Assembly (NCBI GenBank): GCA_029213145.1
Contig: JARGNK010000006.1
Span: forward strand, 55,170 to 99,132
Source: Rubripirellula sp.
Lineage (GTDB): Bacteria > Planctomycetota > Planctomycetia > Pirellulales > Pirellulaceae
Length of the DNA stretch: 43,963 nt
Direction: 5' to 3'
Each line of letters begins with the position of its first letter. Position 1 is the first letter of the stretch. Position numbers and translations under genes: made by a program. Below the pieces are notes generated by a model that made no database searches, was not told where the DNA came from, and was given only the letters and a program-made list of their open reading frames with translations. Positions 37,001-43,963 of the stretch are shown piece after piece.

Positions 37001-37636
37001 TCTTTCACGCAGGTCACGATATTCTGCGGGTGGGACCTGCGCCTGATGTAAGAGGCCGCGTTGTTCTTGGATTTTTTGAATCGATTTGGCGATGGACGTT
37101 TTGGTTCCACGTGGCGTGAAAATCGATGCTGATAATTCGTCGAGCTCTTTTTGTACGTCACGCAGTCGGCCGATTCCGGCCCCCGCAGAAAACAGGATTT
37201 GTCCCAGATCACCCTCGCCGCTAAGGACTTCTCGCCCACCTTCGACCAAAGCTTCATGGGAGAGCCCAAACCTGGAGAGAAACGATTCACGCTGCATGCC
37301 GTTGAGCATGGAGGCGATCACGTTTTCATCGATTGGCTGGTCATCATTGGCATCGCGGAGTGTCGCTTTTTTTCCTTTGCGGCGAACACAACTGAATTCC
37401 TGATCACCGTCGATGAGCAGTCCACCCACGCGGAGGTGTGGATTGGCGTGCAGGAAATTGTCTTCGGTGCGGTGGTGAATTCCGAACAGCAGCGATGTGA
37501 TTGCGCGGAGCGATGTCGATTTTCCCGACTCATTCGGTCCATAAATCAAATGGAAGCGGCGCGGCCCTGCGGATAGATCGAGGGTGACATTGGTGAATCT
37601 GCCAAATGCTTTTAGATCCAGTCTGGCGAGAATCAT
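34031..37636 (-). CDS. yhaN: YhaN-type SMC-like ATPase (RAD50/SbcC-like)
   Basis: This is a 1201-residue DNA-repair ATPase. The start at ATG 37636 (MILARLDLKAFGRFTN) overlaps the yhaO stop as ATGA; an in-frame upstream start would only add 23 residues inside yhaO. Walker A is GPNESGKST (33-41). Long coiled coils rich in Glu/Gln/Arg fill about 180-1060 and hold no evident CxxC zinc-hook. The C-terminal head has the ABC signature MSDGTADTLYLALRLA (from about 1114), where YhaN/RAD50 usually have LSGGT, and Walker B VIDDCLIQLDD (about 1144). FLHANPHLRVGG and GLSHEALVEGG are typical of the YhaN family (AAA_27). With YhaO it should form a nuclease-ATPase acting on DNA ends, like MRE11-RAD50 or SbcCD. 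Confidence 0.9.
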   Translation of the reverse strand: MILARLDLKAFGRFTNVTLDLSAGPRRFHLIYGPNESGKSTSLRAITSLLFGIHHRTEDNFLHANPHLRVGGLLIDGDQEFSCVRRKGKKATLRDANDDQPIDENVIASMLNGMQRESFLSRFGLSHEALVEGGREVLSGEGDLGQILFSAGAGIGRLRDVQKELDELSASIFTPRGTKTSIAKSIQKIQEQRGLLHQAQVPPAEYRDLRERLVTRRNESEQLSKQIENSIRRHNQLQHFKQAVPLIPNWRTTTETLNGFSESPCLDKAFTERRLQTVSDRETARSIRNETQRRITEMNRRLEKSPVNDAILHQKTEIQSVFQEVASRTKAERDREGLLRNRNNLDRKIADLLGQLSADIPAQHTADRWPEAMEHAIDKLKLSDSSRNRIRQLASSYETLISQRNEASDSVESTQRRADDVSEELETIGTPTDPIIVSNAIDAVGNPQTILEAVTDQLAANSSLQKRCEQLFRRLEGFDGNLDDAAELILPSPSQIRSLTDAIDHADREQENVRKQALHSKQMQEELARQISQQQSELPLPTLAELTTTRQHRDDIVEEMRYLATTSTDADRKQIVEKVDELCQKIASADQLNDTMRTHHQQVHQREQSAYQLAQLTEQCQKLEAELTAASQNVEKNQQQWKAAWRKYGIAASEPERMQSWATDHALFCESLTQWREGERRMEQLQNRVEVAIKRLSKALAHTLPASIHSGKTAETATYQGSLFAEPTEEITNQVPNDDLISLYDSALAARSKASQQHQHFEALRRRREELAEESPKAEIRLETAQQKIDQWREEWQRVTESFTGDERVGTDEVSLMLDQITDLHNKKRERDILVRRIQSIGEDDASFQARVDRLVAATQFEPNTERPATEIAQELYQQLQTELSADNTRTTLRDQIDQAEQRMSEAQMQQNACEAVLAELCKEAGCETADELPEIERNSAQRREFESELRGLENQLIILAEDTPLAEFIEEAGKQQPGMLESQIADEETRLKQQRERHADLQQQVGAIQHELEKIDGGAEASELIQSIQFTAGELNRDCEDYARTKIASMVLRHAIDHYRKAHQSPILNFANKYFQQLTCNTYSELRPDYDPKGRATLFGIKANGDTVPSLAMSDGTADTLYLALRLASLEYQIGLSKPIPLVIDDCLIQLDDQRASAALHAFSDLSTTTQVILFTHHQHVIELAEQTLNQGDYHLHTLA

Positions 37637-38910
37637 TCCGTCGCTCCTTTCTGTAAGCGGCCGAGTATTTCGGCCGCCGCTGATTCCACGATTTCCTCGG
37701 TCCATTGCGATTGATGAATCGGCAACGCATCGATTTCGTTTAATTCCGTTGGCAGTTTTCTCAAGAGGCTTTGCAATTCTTCGCGGATGGCATCACCGGT
37801 CATTGGATCGTTTTTCATGTCATCGATCACACTGCTCAAGCTTTCCAAGGGACCTTCCAGTTCGGCGTGCTGAATGCCTTCTTCTGGGATTGTTGTGCGG
37901 GTTTTGCAATCTTCGAGCCAGACGCGTTCTCTGCCCTGGGCAACTGTGACGGCTTGCATCGACGCGCGAACTTGTTTGTGCTTTTGCCGTAAGAGTTGAT
38001 TCAATTCACTTTGTCCAACCAATTCGACTCGTACCACCATTAAACGATCGCCTACTGACGGCATTGTTTCGTGGAGCCACGCTTGAAAGGCGTCGGTCAC
38101 CGCATCGATGTGCTGGAATCCGGTTACGTCCAAACGGCAAACCATCCAGCGAACAAGATCTAATTCGTGAAACTGTGTTTCGCACTGATTGCGGTCATCG
38201 ATCTCAACAATCAGGCAGCCCTTCGGCCCCGACTCGCGTATGTGCCGGCCTTGTAGGTTTCCGCAAAAGTGAATTGGGGCTCCACCGTCCATGGTGAATT
38301 CACCGCGGGTGTGAACGTGCCCAAGCGCCCAGTAGTCGTATTGTTTGTCGGTTAATTGGGCGGGGGTGCACGGTGAGTAGGAATCATGTCCCTCGGCACC
38401 GGTCAAGCTGGTGTGCAGCATGCCAAGGTTGAACATTCCCGAGACCGGTGGCGGGTAGCTGGATGACAGGTTCTCCGTTTCAGCCCGCGTTCGAAATGAG
38501 CGGCCGTGAACTGCAATGCCGAGATCCTCGAACACTCGCTGGTCGACTTGGTCAGATCCCAGCATGATCTCGCTACCATCTGGATTCTGAGGCAGAGGAA
38601 GAGAGGAAGTCATCACGTTGGCTGCGTCGTGATTGCCTCGGATGACCAGCACTGGGATGCCGGCTTGCACAAGACGAGTGGATTGGGCCACGAAGAAAAG
38701 TCCTGTGTTTTGATCGTGCCAGTCACCATCGTACAGGTCGCCTGCCACCACGACTAAATCGACGGACTGGTCTATTGCCAAGTCGACCAATGATTGCAAG
38801 GCCCGGCGGGAAGCACCGCGGATTCGCTCGACCGGCGCATGTTCATACGTGCCCAGCTTTTGAAGCGGACTGTCTAAGTGAATGTCTGCCGAGTGAAGAA
38901 TCTTGCGCAT
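37633..38910 (-). CDS. yhaO: YhaO-type metallophosphatase DNA exonuclease (MRE11/SbcD-like)
   Basis: This 425-residue protein has the calcineurin-like phosphoesterase motifs in order: ADIHLDSPL, VVAGDLYDGDW, VIRGNHDAAN, GMLHTSL and ALGHVHTRGEF. These hold the D-H, D, N-H, H and H-x-H metal ligands of MRE11/SbcD nucleases, all intact. The C-terminal third (about 260-425) is a helical/charged capping and ATPase-interaction region typical of YhaO. Start ATG 38910 is 15 bases after the addA stop; the stop overlaps the yhaN start. It presumably nicks or digests DNA ends under control of the YhaN ATPase. Confidence 0.9.
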   Translation of the reverse strand: MRKILHSADIHLDSPLQKLGTYEHAPVERIRGASRRALQSLVDLAIDQSVDLVVVAGDLYDGDWHDQNTGLFFVAQSTRLVQAGIPVLVIRGNHDAANVMTSSLPLPQNPDGSEIMLGSDQVDQRVFEDLGIAVHGRSFRTRAETENLSSSYPPPVSGMFNLGMLHTSLTGAEGHDSYSPCTPAQLTDKQYDYWALGHVHTRGEFTMDGGAPIHFCGNLQGRHIRESGPKGCLIVEIDDRNQCETQFHELDLVRWMVCRLDVTGFQHIDAVTDAFQAWLHETMPSVGDRLMVVRVELVGQSELNQLLRQKHKQVRASMQAVTVAQGRERVWLEDCKTRTTIPEEGIQHAELEGPLESLSSVIDDMKNDPMTGDAIREELQSLLRKLPTELNEIDALPIHQSQWTEEIVESAAAEILGRLQKGATE

Positions 38911-38925
38911 TGCGAGGGTCTGTCA

Positions 38926-41832
38926 TCATTGCGGGGAATGAAGCTGAGATTGAGATTGATCCGATTTGCGGAACCGGATCGACCGTGCTGCGGCTGGGCT
39001 CGCCGCGTCCTGAGATGTTTTGTCGTCCGTTCTCTGACGATCTTTTTCGGTCGATTGAAACCAGCTTGGATCACCGGCCTGGAAGAGTGTCGTTTCGGCC
39101 TGCGTCGGATCTTCATCACACTGCAGTGCATGAAAGACCAAAGACGCATGAGTTCGAGTTTCGAAAGCTTGTTTTCTGGCAGGCGTGATCGTGATGTACA
39201 AGGCTTGACGTGCACGCGTCATCGCGACGTACATCAAGCACATTGCTTCATTCATTTGGGTTTCGGCTTGTTCACCGAAGACCGTTTGCCAATGCCGGGG
39301 CAGGAAGTGCCACTGCTTTTGATTTAAGTAGCGGGTCAAGCCTTTGGGTGGGTGACCAATTTCGGGAGCATCGGCGACGCAGTGACCACTTTGGCGGGTA
39401 AGGGTCGAGTCGAGTTCGGGCAAGATCACGGCATCGAATTCAAGGCCTTTCGACTGGTGTACGGTCATCACTCGGATGGGCGCTGCCTGGGGCCGCTCGA
39501 CACGTTTTTCGCGGACCAGTCGGACAAAGTCAGACACTCTTGCCCCAGGCGAAGGTTGGTACGCCAAAGCCAGATAGGTGAGTTGTTTCAGGCGATCCGT
39601 TTCGCGAGCATCGCAGTGGGGTGCGAGAATACCGGCCAAGAATTCGACCGTTTCAGCAATCCCCCGATTTTCCAAACGGCATCGAATCGCGTCGGCATCG
39701 AGCCCTTTTTGTTGGCCGAGGGGGGTTCCGGAAACATGAAACGCCCAGCGGCCGTCACCGGGGTGTTCCGACATCATGAGGGTCGACAGCACGACTTCCA
39801 CCGCCGCAGAATCGGTTAAAGGGTTACCACCTTCTTGGCTGACTTCTACGCCTTGACGTTCAAGCAAGTAGATCAACTGGGCGACCGCAACGTTGGTGCG
39901 GGTGAGAATCCCGATCGATTGGTGCGGTGCCTGGCGGTGCAGGTTGGCGGCTTGGGTGGCAACGTCGTCAAAGAGGACCATTCGTTTGGCTTGCGCGTCC
40001 GCATCTTCGATGATTCTGGAAGTCCCAAAATGTACAAACCCTGGAAGCGTCGGGTGGGCTGATTCATGAATTGGGAAGCGGCGCGCGAATCGTCGTAGTG
40101 CAGTCGCTTCGTACATCAACTTGTCCGCTGGGTCGCGTGAATCCGCGGAGGCAGCCAGTGGGTGACGAGCTAGATCTTTGAAGGTCTTGTTGACAACATC
40201 CAAAACAATTGGGCTGGTGCGGAAGCTTTTGTTTTGTTGGACCTCCAGTACGTTGGGAAGGTGATCGGCGACAGCATCGAAAATTTCAGCGACGCCGCCA
40301 CGCCAGCCATAAATCGCCTGTTTCGTGTCTCCAACACAGAAGAATGAATGTTCGTTGGATTGATCGTCGGAATCCGCAGCCTGTGTCTGGGCAGTTTGTG
40401 TTTCATCTGGTCGTGCGTCCGCGGTCGCCGCGCGGGTCGCCAGGGGCCGCAGTACTTGCCATTGAATAGACGAGGTGTCTTGAAACTCATCCAGCAGTAC
40501 ATGGTCGATCGCCCCGTCCATTCGGTGACTCAGGACGCGGTCATCAATTTTTGAAAATTGATTTGCCAATCGAACGGCAATGTCATCAAATCCGAGTGTT
40601 CGAGCGAGTTGCTTTAGTTGGGTGACCTGCTGATGATACGCTGCCAATAAGGTGGCGGTCGCTTTGTTTTGGGCACGCATCAAGGAGAGTGCATGACTTT
40701 GAACGCACTTGTAGAGCACGTCGAATGCTTGTTCCAAGCCGTCTGGAAAGGTGGAACGATAGTATTTTAAATCGGTACCGGTCCGCCGGGCGGACGCGAT
40801 ATTTGCGATCAGAGTGTCGGTGGTGAGTTCACTAAACTGACGTTGCTCTAAACGGTCAGCAAGATCTTGCAGTTTTGACTGCAAGCGTTTCTGTTTGGGC
40901 GTGGCCGCCCGCATTGCCGCGATTGCATCGTCAATTGCCTGGGGGCTTGGTTGAGTTGGAACGGACAACCGATCCCAGGCGTCAGGATCGCATTGCCGCG
41001 ATGCCGAGTAAGCAGCGTCAACAACTTGCAGCAGTTCTCGCGAAATCGATCGTTTGGTTTCACCTTTGCCGAGCATCGCAAGTAGCGTCGTCATCTCGGC
41101 AGGTTCCAGCAACGCGATTACGGCATCGGCGGCCCGTTGGCGAAACATCATTTCTGCGATTTCGTCACTTTGCCGCCATGCTGGTGGCAGGCCAAGTTCA
41201 AAAGGAAATGACCTCGCGAGTTGCGCGAACAGACTATCAAGTGTGCAGATTCTCAAACGGTGGATTTGAGAAACGAGCGAGTCGAGCAGTTGCAAGCAGA
41301 TGCTGGCGGGTAGTGTCGGGATACTGACTTGGTCGCGCAGCTTGTTCAACGCCGCGGGATCTTGCGGGTCTGCGGCGGCAGCCAGGGTCATCAGGATTCG
41401 ATTCAGGATTTCGCCAGCCGCTTTCCGCGTGAACGTGGTCGCCAAAATCGTTTCGGGGGATCCACCTTGCAGCAAAATCCGGAGTAGCCTGGCTGTTAGT
41501 TGGTAGGTTTTTCCGGTTCCCGCCGAAGCGCGAACAAGGATGGGACGCAACAGGCCATCTGCCGCTGCGTCCAAATTCGTCGAGTTGTTCGATACCGGAT
41601 CTTGCTCATCTTGCTGTGCTGCACCAACCATCCCCGATGCGTCGTTCGGTTCAGTTGCGGAGGGGGCAGGTTCGGTTCGAAACTGTGTTTGGTCTTGCAA
41701 ATTTTCGACAGGCGTGTGTTCGGAGCTCGTTAATTGTTTTTTACCACTGGAGTTTTGTTTCTGATCAGGTTTTTGTTTCTGATCAGGTTTTTGTTTCTGA
41801 TTGGCTTTTTGTTTTGCGGGTCGTTGGGTCAT
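38926..41832 (-). CDS. addA: AddA-like UvrD-family helicase without the C-terminal nuclease domain
   Basis: This 968-residue protein is a superfamily 1A helicase of the AddA/RecB group. I use ATG 41832, overlapping the upstream stop (ATGA); an in-frame ATG at 41859 would add nine residues. Residues 1-95 are a Gln/Lys-rich disordered extension with QKQKPD repeats. Helicase motifs follow: ASAGTGKT (102-109), TTFTRKAAGEI, LLDEFQDTSSIQWQVL, CVGDTKQAIYGWRGG, QNKSFRTSPIV, MTVHQSKGLEFDAVILPEL and MYVAMTRARQALYI. The protein then ends with about 70 charged residues, with no GxxxH or D...DYKT of the RecB-type nuclease seen in Firmicute AddA (about 1230 residues). Single-nuclease AddAB is inferred. First of two overlaps with AddB-like, then yhaO. 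Confidence 0.88.
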   Translation of the reverse strand: MTQRPAKQKANQKQKPDQKQKPDQKQNSSGKKQLTSSEHTPVENLQDQTQFRTEPAPSATEPNDASGMVGAAQQDEQDPVSNNSTNLDAAADGLLRPILVRASAGTGKTYQLTARLLRILLQGGSPETILATTFTRKAAGEILNRILMTLAAAADPQDPAALNKLRDQVSIPTLPASICLQLLDSLVSQIHRLRICTLDSLFAQLARSFPFELGLPPAWRQSDEIAEMMFRQRAADAVIALLEPAEMTTLLAMLGKGETKRSISRELLQVVDAAYSASRQCDPDAWDRLSVPTQPSPQAIDDAIAAMRAATPKQKRLQSKLQDLADRLEQRQFSELTTDTLIANIASARRTGTDLKYYRSTFPDGLEQAFDVLYKCVQSHALSLMRAQNKATATLLAAYHQQVTQLKQLARTLGFDDIAVRLANQFSKIDDRVLSHRMDGAIDHVLLDEFQDTSSIQWQVLRPLATRAATADARPDETQTAQTQAADSDDQSNEHSFFCVGDTKQAIYGWRGGVAEIFDAVADHLPNVLEVQQNKSFRTSPIVLDVVNKTFKDLARHPLAASADSRDPADKLMYEATALRRFARRFPIHESAHPTLPGFVHFGTSRIIEDADAQAKRMVLFDDVATQAANLHRQAPHQSIGILTRTNVAVAQLIYLLERQGVEVSQEGGNPLTDSAAVEVVLSTLMMSEHPGDGRWAFHVSGTPLGQQKGLDADAIRCRLENRGIAETVEFLAGILAPHCDARETDRLKQLTYLALAYQPSPGARVSDFVRLVREKRVERPQAAPIRVMTVHQSKGLEFDAVILPELDSTLTRQSGHCVADAPEIGHPPKGLTRYLNQKQWHFLPRHWQTVFGEQAETQMNEAMCLMYVAMTRARQALYITITPARKQAFETRTHASLVFHALQCDEDPTQAETTLFQAGDPSWFQSTEKDRQRTDDKTSQDAASPAAARSIRFRKSDQSQSQLHSPQ
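41752..41815 (-). repeat. 18-bp tandem repeat in the AddA N-terminal extension
   Basis: Three 18-bp units start at 41752, 41770 and 41788, with a partial fourth to about 41815. On the minus strand they encode QKQKPD-type hexapeptides ahead of the helicase domain. The first two units are nearly identical; the third is diverged. Confidence 0.92.
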
Positions 41833-43963
41833 GATTCCAACTCCGGTCCGCTCAGCCATTCGACTTGATCCAGTAAACGGTTGGCCACACTTGTTTGCAG
41901 AATCATGCCGTAATCATCGTATTGGATTCGATCACTGGCGGGTTGAAAATTACCGGCCCAGATTCCGGACACGCAATCACGAATGACTTGTTCTGCCTGA
42001 CGCATTTGATCCGGTGTGAACCCTGCAATGTTGATTCGTGTATCTTCTTCTTTTTCGCTGACGTTGAAATACCCGAGCTGTACTTGATCAGGGACGGCAT
42101 CAATGCCCAGGTACGGGATCATGAGCCGGTAGAGTGGTAATTGCAGATCGATCCAGCGGTATCCGTCGTCGGTTTTCTTGAGGTGTTTCTTTTCGGGACG
42201 AAAGCCGTGTGTTTTGTAATCCAGGATGGCCCATTGGCCGGTGCCTGGGTGGTGGTCGATCCGGTCGAATCGTCCTCGCAGGCCCATCTTTCGGTTATCG
42301 ACTTCGATAAATGCGCCGTCCCGTTCGCTGACCGAGGCCTCCGTTGCGTGGATCCGCCAACCCTCTGCGATTCGTTGTGCTTGTTGGCGGGCGACTGCTT
42401 TGAATCGGCGTTGAGCTTGGGCAATTTGCAGTTGCACCGCTGTGGAAACAGATTTGCCGTAGTATTGCGATGCGAATTGATTCAGATGATTCGCCAGGAT
42501 TGCCTCAATCTTGTCGGCGTTGCCTTCATCGCGATCATCGGACAAGCCAAACTCTTCTAGTGCCGCGTGCACGAGGTTTCCGAATTGATTCGCTGCTAAC
42601 TCATTTGCCTCATCATCTAGGGGTTTGAATTTCAACACATGCCGCAGATAAAATCGGTAGGGACATCGTAAATAGTCGGCAAACGCGGTCACGCTCATTG
42701 AGGTCACCGCCGGCACATCTTTCTTGATTGGCAGTTTGGGGATTGGCAGGCGTCGATCGCTGGAGTGTATGTCCCATTCATGATTCACCGGCTGGGCGGG
42801 TCGCTGTTCGCCGAGCAACTTGCGAATCCGCCGCGCGATGTCGATTCCCGGCGCGGATGCCAATAGACGACTTGGTGGTGTTGGGGATAGATCAGCTGCT
42901 GTACTGCCGACAATGAAGCGGACAGTAGGGCGAGTCGTAATCATCAGGTGCATCGCGTACGCGTCGCGAGCGTAACGGCGATTGTGGTCCTCCATCCGCA
43001 ACCGATTGCGAAGTGAACCTGGCAGGAACGGATCGCTCGTAACGCTAGAGGGAACGAAGGGGTGATTGAGTCCATTGACGACGAGCAGTTTGGAATCGTC
43101 GAGGGCCAGATCAAGCCAGCCAAGAATCGACACGTCATTCTTGTGTTTCGGCTCTGCGATTCGCACATCAGCCAATCGCGCCGACAGCATTTCGATGGCA
43201 GTTGCACCGCTGACGGTGAGGTCAAGTTGGTCATTGAGTTCGGCGTAACGTTTCAACAATCGTTGAGTCGCCACCATTGCCAAATGCGTGCGGTCGTGCA
43301 GGGTGCTTTTTTCTAAAGCTTGGCGATCGTCTGTTTCCTCCGCAGGCAGATCGTCCATCTCCAGCGGGAACAAATCGAGCAGCCAGCTCGACACGATCCC
43401 ACTCCAGTCGGCAATGGACCGTTCATGTTCGGTAAGTGGTAGCAACCATTCGCCAATGAGCTTCGCGACAGATTGCACCAACGGGCACTTCTTGATGGCT
43501 GGTTTTGAAAGGGGATCACTGACGCGGATTGGGAAAAATTCGGACAGCAATTGGTCCAGTTCTTTTAACCACTCGATCGGCTGAATCCCAAGGTGACGGG
43601 ACACGTAGCCGCTGACATCCGCGTGACGCACGAGCGCGGCGAGGGTTGACCAAGTGCCCCTGGCGAGATGAGCGGACACTAGATCGAGCAAACGACCGAT
43701 TGACGTTTCTGCGACGGTCCATCCCAAATGTCGGTGGGGTTTCACGCCACAGCAACGAAGTTCCATCTCAATTGGTCCGACATGCGATTCGTCGGTGACG
43801 CCAAGCGTCACTTCGTTGGTGTAATAGTCGCCAGACAATTCAGCGAGCAATTCGGCGACGGTTTTCGCTTGATCCGCCATGTCTTGCGCGGCGATCAGCT
43901 GATGATCTTGAATGGGTAGGTGTTGATTTAACCAATGAGATGTGTCGACACAGCCAAGTTCGT
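41829..43963 (-). CDS. addB: AddB-like PD-(D/E)XK nuclease, 5'-partial
   Basis: The frame is open to the right edge, so the N-terminus is outside the window; an internal Met at 43880 is not the start. Visible are about 710 residues: an inactivated helicase-like middle (NGLNHPFVPSSV, LRMEDHNRRYARDAY) and a C-terminal RecB-type nuclease with LRCPYRFYL, FGNLVHAALEEFG (GxxxH) and GRFDRIDHHPGTG...AILDYKTH (catalytic D and DYK). In AddB four Cys bind an Fe-S cluster; here the first (near 42664) is kept, but the C-terminal CxxCx5C site reads IQYDDYGMIL (near 41905-41930), so the cluster is probably lost. First visible gene of the repair operon; its stop overlaps the addA start. Confidence 0.85.
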   Translation of the reverse strand, partial: ELGCVDTSHWLNQHLPIQDHQLIAAQDMADQAKTVAELLAELSGDYYTNEVTLGVTDESHVGPIEMELRCCGVKPHRHLGWTVAETSIGRLLDLVSAHLARGTWSTLAALVRHADVSGYVSRHLGIQPIEWLKELDQLLSEFFPIRVSDPLSKPAIKKCPLVQSVAKLIGEWLLPLTEHERSIADWSGIVSSWLLDLFPLEMDDLPAEETDDRQALEKSTLHDRTHLAMVATQRLLKRYAELNDQLDLTVSGATAIEMLSARLADVRIAEPKHKNDVSILGWLDLALDDSKLLVVNGLNHPFVPSSVTSDPFLPGSLRNRLRMEDHNRRYARDAYAMHLMITTRPTVRFIVGSTAADLSPTPPSRLLASAPGIDIARRIRKLLGEQRPAQPVNHEWDIHSSDRRLPIPKLPIKKDVPAVTSMSVTAFADYLRCPYRFYLRHVLKFKPLDDEANELAANQFGNLVHAALEEFGLSDDRDEGNADKIEAILANHLNQFASQYYGKSVSTAVQLQIAQAQRRFKAVARQQAQRIAEGWRIHATEASVSERDGAFIEVDNRKMGLRGRFDRIDHHPGTGQWAILDYKTHGFRPEKKHLKKTDDGYRWIDLQLPLYRLMIPYLGIDAVPDQVQLGYFNVSEKEEDTRINIAGFTPDQMRQAEQVIRDCVSGIWAGNFQPASDRIQYDDYGMILQTSVANRLLDQVEWLSGPELES

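Noticed and set aside
43797..43880. Met at 43880 as the start of the AddB-like gene
   Set aside because: The frame stays open to the window edge, and AddB proteins are much longer, so the gene is truncated by the window.

Overview
The window looks like a chromosomal segment of a planctomycete, most likely a Pirellulaceae member close to Rhodopirellula. This is inferred from gene content: two pairs of a CxxCH-containing DUF1549/DUF1553 protein with a DUF1501 protein, a Tat-exported Gfo/Idh/MocA oxidoreductase, a DUF1570 protein, a Cys-rich lipoprotein and many secreted proteins of no known function. GC content is moderate. I saw no rRNA, tRNA, transposase, integrase or CRISPR array, and no sign of a recent island.

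Layout. 1-3.5 kb (+): a 5'-truncated gene joining a very acidic heptad-repeat region to an ArgD-like aminotransferase fold whose catalytic Lys is Ser, then argF and rph. 3.6-7.1 kb (-): a three-gene export operon of TlpA-like thioredoxin, CxxCH terpenoid-cyclase-fold protein and FG-GAP/VCBS repeat protein. 7.1-7.8 kb: gene-free and repeat-rich. 7.8-10 kb (-): ilvH-ilvC-DUF4254. 10.4-13.3 kb (+): scpA, an RNase Z-like metallo-beta-lactamase protein and hemW. 13.7-14.2 kb (+): Cys-rich lipoprotein. 14.6-18.8 kb (+): first DUF1549/DUF1553-DUF1501 pair. 19-20 kb (-): DUF1570 protease-like protein. 20.2-22.5 kb (+): an exported unknown coupled to a parvulin isomerase. 23-24.5 kb (+): an outer-membrane porin. 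24.8-26.4 kb: a SpoIIAA/STAS-like protein (-) and a small secreted protein (+), separated by about 790 gene-free bases. 26.6-33.7 kb: Gfo/Idh/MocA oxidoreductase (-), divergent second DUF1549/DUF1553-DUF1501 pair (+), exported aldose 1-epimerase (-). 34-44 kb (-): a tightly packed double-strand-break repair operon, addB-addA-yhaO-yhaN, with addB running off the right edge.

How the genes work together. The right end is one translationally coupled DNA-end-processing module; its AddA-like helicase has no nuclease domain and its AddB-like nuclease has lost three of the four Fe-S cysteines. The DUF1549/DUF1553-DUF1501 pairs, the Gfo/Idh/MocA protein and the epimerase fit extracytoplasmic polysaccharide or sugar breakdown, as inferred for such genes in planctomycetes. 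The first operon combines nitrogen metabolism (argF) with a probable pseudoenzyme.

A second theme is the number of short tandem duplications (7-24 bp units) in both intergenic and coding DNA, mostly in signal peptides, linkers and acidic tails. They suggest an active local duplication process in this genome. The strongest novelty candidates are the acidic-repeat pseudo-ArgD and the unusual nuclease complement of the AddAB-YhaON cluster.
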